Positions 4,466 to 5,038 of a DNA stretch of 5,038 nucleotides are shown in pieces (position 1 is the stretch's first letter; every line of letters starts with the position of its first letter). Under the pieces are notes generated by a model. That model was not told where the DNA came from. It did no database searches and worked only from the letters and a program-made list of their open reading frames with translations. The translations under genes were made by a program, and so were the position numbers. The stretch is from assembly GCA_030643125.1 (NCBI GenBank), contig DAOWML010000192.1, positions 1 through 5,038 of the forward strand. The letters are read 5' to 3'. The DNA is from Bacteroidales bacterium. GTDB taxonomy: Bacteria > Bacteroidota > Bacteroidia > Bacteroidales > UBA12077.

Positions 4466-5038
4466 ATGGAAGACCAAAAGATATATAACTTATTTATAAA
4501 GAAAAGCAACTGGATTTGGCATTTAATTTATTGGTTAGCTGCTGCATTATTAATGTTTTTTATTTTTAGTAATAGAAATTACGACCTTCAGATAAGATTA
4601 ATATTAGTAAGCTTATTAATTATAGTAAGTTATTTTATCACCTTAACAATTAATAAATATCTAATTCCAAAATTTTTATTTGAAGGAAAATTATTTGTTT
4701 TTGTTTACATATTATTGGCAGTTTTTATATTTACACTTTGGATTATATTCTTTTCCGTTTTTATAATATTAACCTATAGTGCTTTTAATCTTCCTGATTT
4801 AATTATTCCTCAACGCGATGATATTGTAATTTTAATTGCAGGAAATTACTTAATAGTTATCATGGCAGCCGTAATTCATTTTATCAAAGAATCATACCGA
4901 AGATTAATTGAAAAAGATAATTTACAGGAGCAAAAACAATTAACTGAATTGAAATTAAAAGAAGCAAACTTAAAACTTTTACAAGGTCAAATACATCCGC
5001 ACTTTTTATTTAATATGCTTAATAATTTATATGGATTA
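4466..5038 (+). CDS. LytS/YehU-type sensor histidine kinase, N-terminal part (cut by window end)
   Basis: An open frame from ATG 4466 runs to the window end (191 residues, no stop). It has four membrane segments (about 17-35, 44-62, 76-103 and 119-140), then a charged coiled linker (about 141-170) rich in Lys, Glu, Gln and Leu. This leads into LLQGQIHPHFLFNMLNNLYG, the diagnostic phospho-acceptor region of the LytS/YehU histidine kinase family ('lkaQInPHFLFNtLNnl'), with H179 the predicted phosphorylated residue. The catalytic ATPase domain lies beyond the window. These kinases usually pair with a LytTR-type response regulator encoded just downstream; that gene would be outside the window. 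The signal is unknown, as the membrane region has no recognisable extracellular sensor domain. An earlier ATG at 4459 is in another frame and stops within 10 codons. Confidence 0.85.
   Translation, partial: MEDQKIYNLFIKKSNWIWHLIYWLAAALLMFFIFSNRNYDLQIRLILVSLLIIVSYFITLTINKYLIPKFLFEGKLFVFVYILLAVFIFTLWIIFFSVFIILTYSAFNLPDLIIPQRDDIVILIAGNYLIVIMAAVIHFIKESYRRLIEKDNLQEQKQLTELKLKEANLKLLQGQIHPHFLFNMLNNLYGL

Noticed and set aside
4459..4488. ATG at 4459 as the kinase start
   Set aside because: That frame hits a stop after nine codons; the ATG at 4466 opens the frame carrying the membrane helices and the HPHFLFN motif.
1..5038. CRISPR array, insertion sequence or attachment site
   Set aside because: No regularly spaced repeats, transposase or integrase gene, or terminal inverted repeats with target duplications are visible.

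Overview
The window is strongly AT-rich, has mostly A/T-rich start contexts with no clear Shine-Dalgarno sequences, carries one good match to the Bacteroidota -7 promoter element (TAnnTTTG), and encodes a LytS-type sensor kinase of the sort common in that phylum. Together with NifX-like, DUF89, DUF4405 and CGGC-domain genes, this points to an anaerobic or facultatively anaerobic member of the Bacteroidota. That assignment is an inference from style and gene content; no marker gene is present.

Bases 2-3807 hold six genes in one direction, packed almost like a single operon (gaps of 2, 87, -1, 25 and 6 bases). In order they are the 3' part of a VOC/glyoxalase-like gene, a NifX/NifB-type iron-molybdenum cofactor-binding-like protein, a metallo-beta-lactamase-fold hydrolase of the COG1237 type, a DUF89 (ARMT1-like) metal-dependent phosphatase, a DUF4405-type membrane protein with membrane histidines and a His-rich linker, and a small CGGC-domain protein with six cysteines. 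All are metal- or redox-associated families, and none has an assigned substrate here. I infer a metal, Fe-S or cofactor-handling module with a membrane redox component. This is the best candidate for an undescribed system.

A strong hairpin at 3831-3858 ends this block and separates it from a convergent minus-strand gene (3881-4252). That gene encodes a very short MotA/TolQ/ExbB-like membrane protein lacking the usual pore threonines. A 213-base intergenic stretch (4253-4465) follows. It holds an imperfect AT-rich dyad, a locally GC-richer segment with an unexplained 38-codon open frame on the minus strand, and a promoter-like -7 box.

From 4466 to the right edge is the N-terminal part of a plus-strand LytS/YehU-type sensor histidine kinase: four membrane segments, a short coiled linker and the HPHFLFN phospho-acceptor motif. 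It is cut off by the window end.

Two repeat-like sequences stand out. One is a GC-rich, partly palindromic 30-base segment inserted in frame in the metallo-hydrolase gene (1180-1209). The other is a short tandem TTAGTGTC repeat between the NifX-like and hydrolase genes (822-846).
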